A DNA stretch of 64,000 nucleotides from Kangiella marina (GTDB lineage: Bacteria > Pseudomonadota > Gammaproteobacteria > Enterobacterales > Kangiellaceae): contig NZ_BAABFV010000001.1 of NCBI RefSeq assembly GCF_039541235.1, positions 1,364,001 to 1,428,000 of the forward strand, read 5' to 3'. Each line of letters starts with the position of its first letter. The stretch's first letter is position 1. Below the pieces are notes generated by a model. It was not told the origin of the DNA. It worked only from the letters and a program-made list of their open reading frames with translations, and searched no databases. Shown here one piece after another: positions 7,081-14,666 of the stretch. A program made the translations under genes and the position numbers.

Positions 7081-8046
7081 ATGGCTAAATCTCCATGTAT
7101 TCGAACTGTTCGAAATACCTTGCGCGCCAATCATTACAGCTATCAAACAGAAAGGAGCTATATTTTCTGGATTAAAGACTTTATTCGATTTCATAAAATG
7201 GAGCACCCGCAAAACCTTTCTGAACAGGATATCAGCGATTACTTGACCTACTTGGCGGTTTCTAGAAACGTATCTTCAAATACTCAAAATCAGTCGCTTA
7301 ATGCTTTAGTTTTTCTTTATAAGCAAGTGTTAGGCAACCCTTTTGGTAAGTTACCGAGTATTCAGCGCGCAAAGAAGCCTAAAAGATTACCCACTGTTTT
7401 CTCTAGAAAAGAAATCGCTTGTATTTTTGCATGTCTCGAGGATGAAGCTCTAACCTTTGCTTCTCTATTATATGGGAGCGGACTTAGAATCTCGGAAGCA
7501 TTAAGGTTGCGCGTTAAGGATATTGATTTTACAAACTCAAGTATCACTGTTAGAGCAAGCAAGGGAGATAAGGATCGGACCACGATTTTATCAGGTCACT
7601 CTACCTCTCTATTACATACCCAGCTGCAAAACAGTCAAAGAGTTTTTATCCTGAACAAGCAAAACAGTCATTGGAATGGAGTCCACTTACCCAAAGCGCT
7701 TGGTAAAAAATATCCCAATGCCCACTATCAATGGGGGTGGCAGTTTGTTTTTCCTTCGCGCACCAATCCTCCCGATCTCATCACGGGGGTTCGTCGAGGC
7801 TTTCATCGTCATCCAAGAACCATTGGTAAACTACTAAACACCGCTTTTAAACAAGCAAATATTACTAAACACGCTACTAGCCATGCCTTTCGGCACTCTT
7901 TTGCCACTCATTTACTTGAAGATGGTTACGATATTCGAACTGTTCAAGAATTATTAGGGCATAAGAATGTTGAAACCACTCAGGTTTATACTCACGTTAT
8001 GAACAAAGGGGCAAATGCCGTTAAAAGCCCTCTTGATAATTTATAA
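7081..8046 (+). CDS. intI: Integron integrase IntI (tyrosine recombinase)
   Basis: A 321-residue tyrosine recombinase that catalyses attI x attC and attC x attC strand exchange. All catalytic residues are visible: Arg136 (GSGLRISEAL), His268 and Arg271 (HAFRHSFATHL), His294 (LLGHKN) and the nucleophile Tyr303 (TQVYTHV). The extra domain that separates IntI from XerC/XerD is complete (about residues 198-226, WNGVHLPKAL to WQFVFPS), so attC binding should be intact. Length and N-terminus match Vibrio-type IntI (about 320). The AAGGA ribosome-binding site abuts the ATG with no spacer, which may keep translation weak. The stop codon lies 8 bases before comM, whose ribosome-binding site overlaps it. 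Confidence 0.95.
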   Translation: MAKSPCIRTVRNTLRANHYSYQTERSYIFWIKDFIRFHKMEHPQNLSEQDISDYLTYLAVSRNVSSNTQNQSLNALVFLYKQVLGNPFGKLPSIQRAKKPKRLPTVFSRKEIACIFACLEDEALTFASLLYGSGLRISEALRLRVKDIDFTNSSITVRASKGDKDRTTILSGHSTSLLHTQLQNSQRVFILNKQNSHWNGVHLPKALGKKYPNAHYQWGWQFVFPSRTNPPDLITGVRRGFHRHPRTIGKLLNTAFKQANITKHATSHAFRHSFATHLLEDGYDIRTVQELLGHKNVETTQVYTHVMNKGANAVKSPLDNL

Positions 8047-8054
8047 GGATATTT

Positions 8055-9575
8055 ATGTCACTTGCTGTTGTTTTTTCCCGTGCAGGGATGGGGATCGAGG
8101 CACCTTTGGTTACCGTTGAAGTTCATTTATCGCATGGCTTACCCTGTTTGAATATTGTGGGGCTTCCTGAGGCGGCGGTTAAAGAAAGTAAGGATCGAGT
8201 GCGTAGTGCGATTATTAATTCTAACTTTGAGTTTCCCGCTCGGCGTATCACGATTAATCTCGCACCAGCTGACTTACCGAAAGATGGTGGTCGTTTTGAC
8301 TTACCGATTGCGTTAGGGATTTTAGCGGCCTCCGAGCAAATTCCGACAGACAGACTCACGCATTTCGAGTTCATCGGCGAGCTTGCCTTAACGGGTGAGC
8401 TTCGCCCTGTTAAAGGTTCACTGCCAGTGGCTTTAGCGTGCACTGCTTCCAATCGCACACTCATCGTTCCCAAAGATAATGCCGATGAAGCCGGACTAGT
8501 ACCATCTAACAATTCACAGTATGCCTCGCATTTGTTGGAAGTCTGTAAGAGTCTAAGCCAGCAACAGACTCTTCCCGCTTGTGAGTCTAAGACTTCAATC
8601 AATGGGCAGGATTTTTCAGTTGATATGGCTGATGTGATTGCCCAAGAGTCGGCTAAACGCGCCATGTTGATTGCCGCCAGCGGCAAGCACCATTTGATGT
8701 TTATTGGTCCGCCCGGCACGGGGAAAAGTATGCTAGCTTCTCGAATGCCGACCATTTTATCTAAAATGTCTGAAGCTGAAGCTAAAGAATCAGCCTCTAT
8801 TTATTCCGTCAGTCACTTAGGGTTCGATGCTCAGAAGTTTTTTAGTCGAAAATATCGCGACCCACATCATTCTTGCTCGGCACCAGCATTAATCGGTGGC
8901 GGCAGCCAGCCAAAACCCGGAGAAATCAGTCTCGCTCATAAAGGCGTCCTTTTTCTAGATGAACTGACCGAGTTTTCTCGCCAAGTCCTCGATAATTTAC
9001 GCGAACCTCTCGAAACCGGTCGCGTCACGATTTCTCGTGCCGCGCATCAGGCTGAATACCCAGCTGACTTTTTGCTGCTTGCAGCGACTAACCCTTGTCC
9101 TTGTGGTCATTTTGGTAATCAAAAACAACACTGTCGCTGTACTCCCGATCAAATTCGACGTTATCTTAGTAAGATCTCTGGCCCGCTGCTTGATCGGATC
9201 GATATGCAGGTCGAGGTCCCCCTTATTTCGCAAGATGACTTACTTAACGGCAAAAACTCACGCCACATTACCAGCTTCGACCTTCGGCAAAGCGTTGAAG
9301 CCTGCCAACGTGTTCAACTGCAACGCCAAGGCCGTCTTAATGGTCAGCTTGAATCATCGGATATCGATGACTTTTGTGTTTTGGCTAAAGGCTCCAAAGA
9401 TTTATTGACCAAAGCGCTGACCCAACTTAATTTATCTGCTCGCTCCTATCACCGGATATTAAAAGTCTCGCGAACAATCGCTGATCTTGAGCAAGCCCCG
9501 CTAATCGAACCAAAACACATCAGTGAAACACTAAACTATCGGAAAATGGAGCGCTATCTAGCACAACTTCCTTAG
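8055..9575 (+). CDS. comM: ComM/YifB-family AAA+ ATPase (Mg-chelatase-like)
   Basis: 506 residues, the normal length for ComM. It has the N-terminal ChlI fold domain (LAVVFSRAGMGIEAP, NIVGLPEAAVKESKDRVR), the AAA+ core with Walker A GPPGTGKS at residues 218-225 and Walker B LFLDELTEF, and the C-terminal Mg-chelatase domain (TNPCPCGHFGN, RIDMQVEVP). In Vibrio and Acinetobacter, ComM is a hexameric helicase that drives branch migration during integration of transformed DNA. Its start is 8 bases after the stop of intI, and its AAGGA ribosome-binding site overlaps that stop (TAAGGA), suggesting co-transcription and translational coupling. ComM is known elsewhere as an insertion hotspot, but here the gene is intact. 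Confidence 0.95.
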   Translation: MSLAVVFSRAGMGIEAPLVTVEVHLSHGLPCLNIVGLPEAAVKESKDRVRSAIINSNFEFPARRITINLAPADLPKDGGRFDLPIALGILAASEQIPTDRLTHFEFIGELALTGELRPVKGSLPVALACTASNRTLIVPKDNADEAGLVPSNNSQYASHLLEVCKSLSQQQTLPACESKTSINGQDFSVDMADVIAQESAKRAMLIAASGKHHLMFIGPPGTGKSMLASRMPTILSKMSEAEAKESASIYSVSHLGFDAQKFFSRKYRDPHHSCSAPALIGGGSQPKPGEISLAHKGVLFLDELTEFSRQVLDNLREPLETGRVTISRAAHQAEYPADFLLLAATNPCPCGHFGNQKQHCRCTPDQIRRYLSKISGPLLDRIDMQVEVPLISQDDLLNGKNSRHITSFDLRQSVEACQRVQLQRQGRLNGQLESSDIDDFCVLAKGSKDLLTKALTQLNLSARSYHRILKVSRTIADLEQAPLIEPKHISETLNYRKMERYLAQLP

Positions 9576-9667
9576 AACCAGTTCACATTTTTGTATTCTT
9601 TGCTGAATAAACTCGAACGCTAGCTCGTCAGCTTAGTGAATTCAGTTGAAACAACGAGGAATACATT

Positions 9668-10405
9668 ATGAAAACTTTTAAATACTCAACACTTTTTATT
9701 GCTTTAGCCTTTTCAAGCCATGCTGCAATTTCAGCTAATGCGGACGTCAATGCTGATGTTCAAGCTGAAACCAATGCCTCGGCTAGCACACAAGCACAAC
9801 AAGAAGCATCGCAAAATGTTGATTCACTGGTAACGACAGGTGCAGAAACTGCTTCTAATGCCTCTGCAACAGCTCAATCGATGGTTGACTCGACTCGCTC
9901 TGAAGCAGAACAAGCGGAGGCTTCAGCTAACGCTACCGCGGATGCTGGTCTTGATGCTGCTGGTGAAGTTTCAAATCAGGACTCTGATTCATCAGGTTCA
10001 GCGTCGCTCGGTTTAGGCACTACTGCTGATACTGCTGTTAGTGCTCAAAACGGTAACGAAGAAGACGATGAACAAGCTGCAAACAATGCTATTGAAAACA
10101 GTACTTCAGTGGTTGCAGAGACTACTCAAAGCGTTACTGGCACTGCCGAACAAACCGTTGATTCGGGCGTTGATACCGCTACTAACGTCATAGCTACTGC
10201 TGATGATGCAGCCTCTGACATTTCAAACAGCACTAGTGTCGAAGCCAGTGCAGACGTTAACGCTGAAGTTTCTGCGAACGTTGAAGACTCCGTAGAAAGT
10301 AGTGTTGATGCGGCAGTTAACTCTGAGATTACAAACTCAATCACCGACGCTGTTGATGACAATATTACTGATAGCATCACAGACGGTCTTCCGCTAGATA
10401 GATAA
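9668..10405 (+). CDS. Acidic, low-complexity exported protein
   Basis: 245 residues with a Sec signal peptide (cleavage near SSHA/AISA). The mature part is almost entirely Ala, Ser, Thr, Asp, Glu, Asn, Val and Gln. I find no Lys, His, Cys, Phe, Tyr or Trp after the leader, and only two Arg. Imperfect repeats of the type ADVNAEVSA occur at both ends (residues about 25-37 and 192-205). The composition is that of an intrinsically disordered or repetitive surface polymer. No domain is recognised and I assign no function. A probable intrinsic terminator (10416-10445) follows, before the beta-barrel gene 58 bases away. Confidence 0.8.
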   Translation: MKTFKYSTLFIALAFSSHAAISANADVNADVQAETNASASTQAQQEASQNVDSLVTTGAETASNASATAQSMVDSTRSEAEQAEASANATADAGLDAAGEVSNQDSDSSGSASLGLGTTADTAVSAQNGNEEDDEQAANNAIENSTSVVAETTQSVTGTAEQTVDSGVDTATNVIATADDAASDISNSTSVEASADVNAEVSANVEDSVESSVDAAVNSEITNSITDAVDDNITDSITDGLPLDR

Positions 10406-10415
10406 TCCACCATTC

Positions 10416-10445
10416 AAGGCCAGCTCAGCTGGCCTTCCCTTTTTC
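10416..10445 (+). terminator. Intrinsic terminator after the acidic exported protein
   Basis: The stem AAGGCCAGCT / AGCTGGCCTT (10416-10425 and 10427-10436) is followed by CCCTTTTT. It should end or attenuate transcription before the downstream barrel gene. Confidence 0.8.
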
Positions 10446-10463
10446 ATACAAACGGAGTTACTT

Positions 10464-11360
10464 ATGAAGTATGTACTGACCCCAATTTGTTTATTTTGCT
10501 TTAGCTCAAGTGTTATTGCTAATACCGAAAGTGATTATGGTGTCACTCTTGAAGCTGGCGCTACTCACAACTCTGAACTTGTTGTTGAAGAAATTGATCA
10601 GCGCAGCGCCAATGGTGATCTTGGCCGTTACTTGTCGCTTGATCTTAACGGAGAGCTGACTTTTCAGGAGAGTTTTTCCGTCAAGGCCGGTTACAACATT
10701 TCAGATACCGATTACCAAGACACTGATGATTTTGATTTAACGATTCAACGCTTATACGGCGATGCCTCTTATGAATTTTCCGGCTTTACGGTCGGCGTTA
10801 ACCAGCATCAAATCCTTGCTGATTTAGCAGGCCAAGAGTTTTTAGATATGGATCGTTCCGGCATTTACCTTTCAAAGTTATTGAATAATCGTATTTTTAT
10901 TCGTTCGGAGTACACCACCACTAATAAAGAGTTTGATGATCTTCCTGATCGCAATGCTTCTAATGATGCTTTAGGAATTGATACTTATTTCTTTTACAAC
11001 CAAGCTAAAGCTTTTTTTAGCGTCGGTTACACTTCCGAAGACGAGCAAGCTAATGCTAGCGAGCTCAGCTATGACGGTGACGTCTATCGAGCTACCGTAT
11101 CCAGCAAGTTTGGTGATAATGATGCCCATAAACTGCAACTTAAATGGCGTTACTACAACCGTGATTATCAAGGGCTTTTACCTGAGCTGAACACGCCAAG
11201 AAACGATGAGCGTCATGCAGTGACTTTTTCTTGGGATTACTATTTCACGCCAGAGTTTGCATTAGCTACTCAACTTCAAAGAACGACATCGGACTCTAAC
11301 GTTGAGTCTGCGGATTACACCGCTAATGAAATTGAATTACTGCTTAGGCTAGAACTTTAA
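10464..11360 (+). CDS. Outer-membrane beta-barrel protein of unknown function
   Basis: 298 residues with a signal peptide (cleavage near VIA/NTE). They form a run of amphipathic strands with alternating hydrophobic residues, such as GRYLSLDLNGEL, SFSVKAGYNIS, FTVGVNQHQIL and HKLQLKWRYYNRDY. The end (ELLLRLEL) is a strand but lacks the classic terminal Phe/Trp. About 12-14 strands seem possible. It contains aromatic girdle residues and acidic periplasmic or extracellular turns. No named porin family is recognised. It sits after the acidic exported protein, beyond a terminator, so co-function is only suggested by position. It is convergent with the subtilisin-like protease gene. Confidence 0.78.
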   Translation: MKYVLTPICLFCFSSSVIANTESDYGVTLEAGATHNSELVVEEIDQRSANGDLGRYLSLDLNGELTFQESFSVKAGYNISDTDYQDTDDFDLTIQRLYGDASYEFSGFTVGVNQHQILADLAGQEFLDMDRSGIYLSKLLNNRIFIRSEYTTTNKEFDDLPDRNASNDALGIDTYFFYNQAKAFFSVGYTSEDEQANASELSYDGDVYRATVSSKFGDNDAHKLQLKWRYYNRDYQGLLPELNTPRNDERHAVTFSWDYYFTPEFALATQLQRTTSDSNVESADYTANEIELLLRLEL

Positions 11361-11392
11361 TTTTTATAGACGTTTAGCAGGGACGCTTTTTT

Positions 11393-12727
11393 TTATTCCA
11401 ACTTACCATAACCGTAAATTCGGTCTTTTCCAGGTTCTCCTAAATCTATCACTTCTTGCTGTAGCCGCTCTTTACTGGTTCTAATACTTTTCGCTTGTTG
11501 CAATTGGCATGCTATCTTTGCCGTGACTATCGGCGTTGCCATTGAGGTTCCACTTTCGTATCCATACTCATTATTCATTCTTGCCGTTTTGATTGCCACG
11601 CCCAGTGCCGAAAAATCAACATACTCTCCTTGGTTGGCCCAACGATAAATTTCATTAGCACTATCCACAGCAGTGGCTGCAATGACGCCTTCATAGGCAG
11701 CAGGATATCTTGGTGATGCTGCTGGGCCTTCATTACCAGCGGCCGCAATAACGCCAATGTTTTTTTCAACCACCTGACTGATTGCCGCTTGTAGTAATGG
11801 ATTGTCTGGCCCCGTTAAACTCATGTTAATAACGCTCACATTCTCTCCTAACAACCAGTCTAGCGCTTTTATGAGATGCATTAATGTAGCGCCTTGAGAG
11901 TATTTATTACGCGGATAAAACACTGACGCCGCATACAGTTGTGACTGCGGCAGTAGAGGAACCAGCTGATCCTTGCCGACCAACAAACCTGCCACTGCGG
12001 TGCCGTGTGCCTTTGGGACTGAGACACCTTTTTGCATAAAATTTCTTTGCGTCAAATTAGCAGTTTCAAAGGCAGCATGCTCCTCATTGATCGCTGTATC
12101 GATCATTCCTACCTTAATCGAATCCTTACAGGTACTTTGCTTTACACCGTTTCCAGCATTATCACTACTGACAGTACTGCTGGCTTCGTATACATGATTT
12201 CTACCGAGTTGTTTTGCTATACGATCAGGCAGCTGCCCTCTGATTTTTTCTTCACTTTGATCTTTTGGAATTTTAAATCTAACCACCGTCATGCCTAAAT
12301 GACTTAACTGTTGTTCTTCCTCGATTTCTACAGCCAGTTTTTTTAACAGTTCAAGATCTCCGTCCTCAATCGTCACTAACCATTCCCTTTCTATGGCGCG
12401 CCAGCCATCTTCAACTTCCACCTCGACAAAAATGGTTTCACCTTGAGTCGTCATAATTTGCAGAGCTTCACTACCCAACCTCAATGGATTAAGGCTGTTC
12501 TCTGCCAGACTGTCTAATTGATCAATGTTCTGATTAATCTTTTCTAACACTTCATCCGGTACTGCTGGTGTGGTTTCCCTAATTCCTTTTAGCTGATCTT
12601 TGAGCACGGTCTGATCCATTATTTTGTCATTAATACCGCCCACTGTTTTACCAACAACATCTGCGGCCGCACCCGCTTGCAAGGATGACACCACCATGAC
12701 GATACTGAATACGATAGAACTCTTCAT
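11393..12727 (-). CDS. S8 family (subtilisin-like) exported serine protease
   Basis: 444 residues with a signal peptide (cleavage near AGA/AAD). The catalytic triad of peptidase S8 is complete: Asp210 (GMIDTAIN), His241 (HGTAVAG) and Ser395 (GTSMATP). The oxyanion-hole Asn is in AAAGNEG. A long N-terminal part (about 25-200) of helical residues with an IFVEVEVEDGW-type strand region may be an inhibitory propeptide. The protein is predicted to act in the periplasm or outside the cell. A promoter-like TTGCAG/TATAAA pair (12757-12784) lies upstream. It is divergent from the ECF sigma operon across 133 bases, so joint regulation is possible. Confidence 0.9.
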   Translation of the reverse strand: MKSSIVFSIVMVVSSLQAGAAADVVGKTVGGINDKIMDQTVLKDQLKGIRETTPAVPDEVLEKINQNIDQLDSLAENSLNPLRLGSEALQIMTTQGETIFVEVEVEDGWRAIEREWLVTIEDGDLELLKKLAVEIEEEQQLSHLGMTVVRFKIPKDQSEEKIRGQLPDRIAKQLGRNHVYEASSTVSSDNAGNGVKQSTCKDSIKVGMIDTAINEEHAAFETANLTQRNFMQKGVSVPKAHGTAVAGLLVGKDQLVPLLPQSQLYAASVFYPRNKYSQGATLMHLIKALDWLLGENVSVINMSLTGPDNPLLQAAISQVVEKNIGVIAAAGNEGPAASPRYPAAYEGVIAATAVDSANEIYRWANQGEYVDFSALGVAIKTARMNNEYGYESGTSMATPIVTAKIACQLQQAKSIRTSKERLQQEVIDLGEPGKDRIYGYGKLE

Positions 12728-12756
12728 ATTGATTCCTACATGATTTCTATTAGCAC

Positions 12757-12784
12757 TTTATATAATAACGTCTCTTGTCTGCAA
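12757..12784 (-). promoter_or_regulatory. Candidate promoter of the subtilisin-like protease
   Basis: On the minus strand, TTGCAG (12784-12779) and TATAAA (12762-12757) are separated by 16 bases and lie about 30 bases before the ATG at 12727. The spacing and -10 are good and the -35 is moderate. Confidence 0.5.
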
Positions 12785-12816
12785 TAAATTCTCAACTTCT
12801 GTGAATAAAATCTGGA

Positions 12817-12847
12817 GTTGATACGTCAACTTGATATAGGGTATCAA
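12817..12847. promoter_or_regulatory. Paired dyads before the ECF sigma gene
   Basis: Two adjacent inverted repeats occur: GTTGA-4-TCAAC (12817-12830) and TTGATA-5-TATCAA (12831-12847). Two direct TTGATA copies also sit 13 bases apart. They are within 45 bases of the sigma-factor start and could be an operator or the autoregulated promoter. TATAAC (12851-12856) could be a -10, which would give a nearly leaderless transcript. Confidence 0.45.
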
Positions 12848-12860
12848 TGTTATAACGTAT

Positions 12861-13367
12861 ATGGGTAAAACAGTCGCTATGAACAAAGAACTTAAAGAGC
12901 TTATACCGGTGATTAGGCGTTTCGCCTTTTCTTTGACAGGCTCTGACCATGATGCGGATGATTTAATGCAGAATACCTTGGAGCGCATTTTAGATAAAGG
13001 CGTTCCAGATGATGCCAATCTCACTAAATGGGCCTTTCGAGTTTGTCGCAACCTGTGGATTGATGAATATCGCTCGCGCAAAGTTCGTCAAGAAGCCACC
13101 CAAAAACCCGAGTTACAAGAATCGGCCATCGATGGCGATAAAGTTATTACCAACCAAATTACCATTGCGCAAGTTCAGCGTGCGATGAACCAGATGCCTG
13201 AGGAGCTTCGCTCGATACTGTCACTGGTCGTGGTCGAAGGTTTAAGTTATAAGGAAGCGGCCAACACTCTCGATATCCCTGTCGGAACGGTCATGAGCCG
13301 AATATCTCGCGCTCGCGTGGCTATGGTTAACTGGTTTAAAGACCATGATATGAGGATCTTCGCATGA
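12861..13367 (+). CDS. ECF (RpoE-like) RNA polymerase sigma factor
   Basis: Up to 168 residues with sigma region 2 (HDADDLMQNTLERILDKG, then FRVCRNLWIDEYRSRK) and region 4 (MNQMPEELRSILSLVVVEGLSYKEAANTL followed by GTVMSRISRARVA). There is no N-terminal extension, so it is a minimal ECF factor. The ATG at 12879 (MNKELKELIPVI) is the more usual ECF start. Neither start has a clear ribosome-binding site. The stop codon overlaps the start of the anti-sigma gene (ATGA), so the two are translationally coupled. The factor probably directs RNA polymerase to its own promoter and perhaps to the divergent protease. Confidence 0.92.
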   Translation: MGKTVAMNKELKELIPVIRRFAFSLTGSDHDADDLMQNTLERILDKGVPDDANLTKWAFRVCRNLWIDEYRSRKVRQEATQKPELQESAIDGDKVITNQITIAQVQRAMNQMPEELRSILSLVVVEGLSYKEAANTLDIPVGTVMSRISRARVAMVNWFKDHDMRIFA

Positions 13368-14086
13368 TGATTACTGACGAACAGTTGTGTGCTTTTATAG
13401 ACAACGAGCTCTCTAGCAAAGAGATGGACGCTATCCGCGATCAGATTGCTCAAGATGAGTCAGTAGCAGATCGAATTGCTGAACTTAGCATGGTTGACCA
13501 TGTCGTCAGCTCAACACTGCATGCGATTGACGAAAAACCCTTGCCACAAGCGACCCAGGATTTGTTAACAGGCTCTCCTTCAACGTCAACCTCCAACGTT
13601 GTAGAGATGTCGCTTTGGCGAAAAGCAACCAATACGGTGCGTCAGCATAGCGCTTTAGCCGCCGTACTTATCCTTACTTTTGGACTAACCTTGGGCGTTT
13701 TTTGGGGTTCAAATCCAGACAGCAATACGCCACAGTGGAGTACAATTTCTCAACACTTGGCGAACAACACCAGCGATCAAAGCTTTGCCCTCGATTCACA
13801 ATGGCACTTAAGCCTTAAGGCCAGCTTTATCAACAAACAAGATCGTTATTGCCGTCTATTTGCATTGCAGTCAAGCTCCAACGCGCATATGAATGTCGCT
13901 TGTTTTGAGGATAATGCTTGGCAGCTGCACTCGCGTACTCCTATGGACGCTACCGATCCTAACTCTTACCGTACTGCCTCTGTCGATCCTGAGACTAATC
14001 AGTTGATCGACTCGATGATTAAAGGATCATTCCTTAATCGCTCAGAAGAGACTAATGCCATAGATAATAACTGGCGGGCACAATAA
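13364..14086 (+). CDS. Anti-sigma factor (membrane-anchored)
   Basis: 240 residues. The N-terminal cytoplasmic domain (about 1-75, starting MMITDEQLCAFIDNELSS) has the helical anti-sigma fold but lacks the HxxxCxxC zinc motif. One membrane helix follows at about residues 96-112 (ALAAVLILTFGLTLGVFWG). The periplasmic domain of about 130 residues contains two Cys (RYCRLFALQ and NVACFEDN), which could form a disulfide or sense stress. The gene overlaps the sigma factor at its start and the lipoprotein gene at its end (TAATG), so the three form one operon. It most likely sequesters the ECF factor and releases it on envelope stress. Confidence 0.85.
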   Translation: MMITDEQLCAFIDNELSSKEMDAIRDQIAQDESVADRIAELSMVDHVVSSTLHAIDEKPLPQATQDLLTGSPSTSTSNVVEMSLWRKATNTVRQHSALAAVLILTFGLTLGVFWGSNPDSNTPQWSTISQHLANNTSDQSFALDSQWHLSLKASFINKQDRYCRLFALQSSSNAHMNVACFEDNAWQLHSRTPMDATDPNSYRTASVDPETNQLIDSMIKGSFLNRSEETNAIDNNWRAQ

Positions 14087-14568
14087 TGATGACACTGATC
14101 TATCGTTTATTATCTATTGCTGCTTTCGTTGTATTCATAGCGGGGTGCTCCACTCAGTACCCCTATACCCCCACTCACTCCATAGGTCACGGCAATTTCT
14201 CGGAGAAAGTAGGTGATAACCTCTATCGTGTTCATCATAAAATCCTTATCAACAGCCCAACGCAAGCACAACAATTAGCGGTTAGTCACGCCCGCTCACT
14301 GACTCGCGACATGCAATTAGATTGGTTCGTTATCGTACAACAGCAGCTTGTCACCGAAGTACTGATTGATCCCCACAACAATACTGTTCAGCGTAATCAG
14401 TGCAGTCAGCAGAACTGCCAGCAATCAAGCTACCAAAATCCTTATTTTAAAACACAATTTAAGTCTAGAGATGACGCTGCCACGACGGAAGCTATTCTTC
14501 ATATCCGCATGGGCAAAGGCTTACGACCAGATGATGTTCAGAGCTATGACGCCCACACTTCGACTTAG
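14086..14568 (+). CDS. Lipoprotein, CC0125/CC1285-like, in the ECF operon
   Basis: 160 residues with a lipoprotein signal ending in the lipobox IAGC (Cys about residue 21). The motif GNFSEKVGDNLYRVHHKI, followed by ARSLTRDMQLDWFVI, resembles the small CC0125/CC1285-type lipoproteins, whose function is unknown. It has a single domain and no transmembrane segment after the lipid anchor. It could be the signal-receiving partner of the anti-sigma factor at the envelope. Its start overlaps the anti-sigma stop by one base. Two ATGs in tandem (14086 and 14089) are both possible starts. Confidence 0.75.
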   Translation: MMTLIYRLLSIAAFVVFIAGCSTQYPYTPTHSIGHGNFSEKVGDNLYRVHHKILINSPTQAQQLAVSHARSLTRDMQLDWFVIVQQQLVTEVLIDPHNNTVQRNQCSQQNCQQSSYQNPYFKTQFKSRDDAATTEAILHIRMGKGLRPDDVQSYDAHTST

Positions 14569-14666
14569 CTAACAAACTACTCCAACCATCCTTTAATTAG
14601 CTTGCTTCGCTGACCATCAATGATGTATATTAGAATTTATTAATATTAATCCACTCTTGATGTCTT

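Larger units (their letters stand above)
6024..8046. mobile_element. Two-cassette chromosomal integron (attC2, cassette 2, attC1, cassette 1, attI, intI)
   Basis: The integrase gene reads rightwards. The two cassettes lie behind its 5' end and read leftwards, the standard integron layout. Cassette 1 runs from the crossover at 6846/6847 to 6495, and cassette 2 from 6494 to 6030. For each, the first bases after the crossover are perfectly complementary to the outer arm of its own attC: GTTATGTGT versus ACACATAAC, and GTTAGCACT versus AGTGCTAAC. This is the expected signature of a cassette that was once a circle. Both attC sites show TAACAAG at one end and GGCGTTA at the other. No transposase or resolvase is visible, so this is a sedentary chromosomal type rather than a mobile class 1 element. 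Confidence 0.92.
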
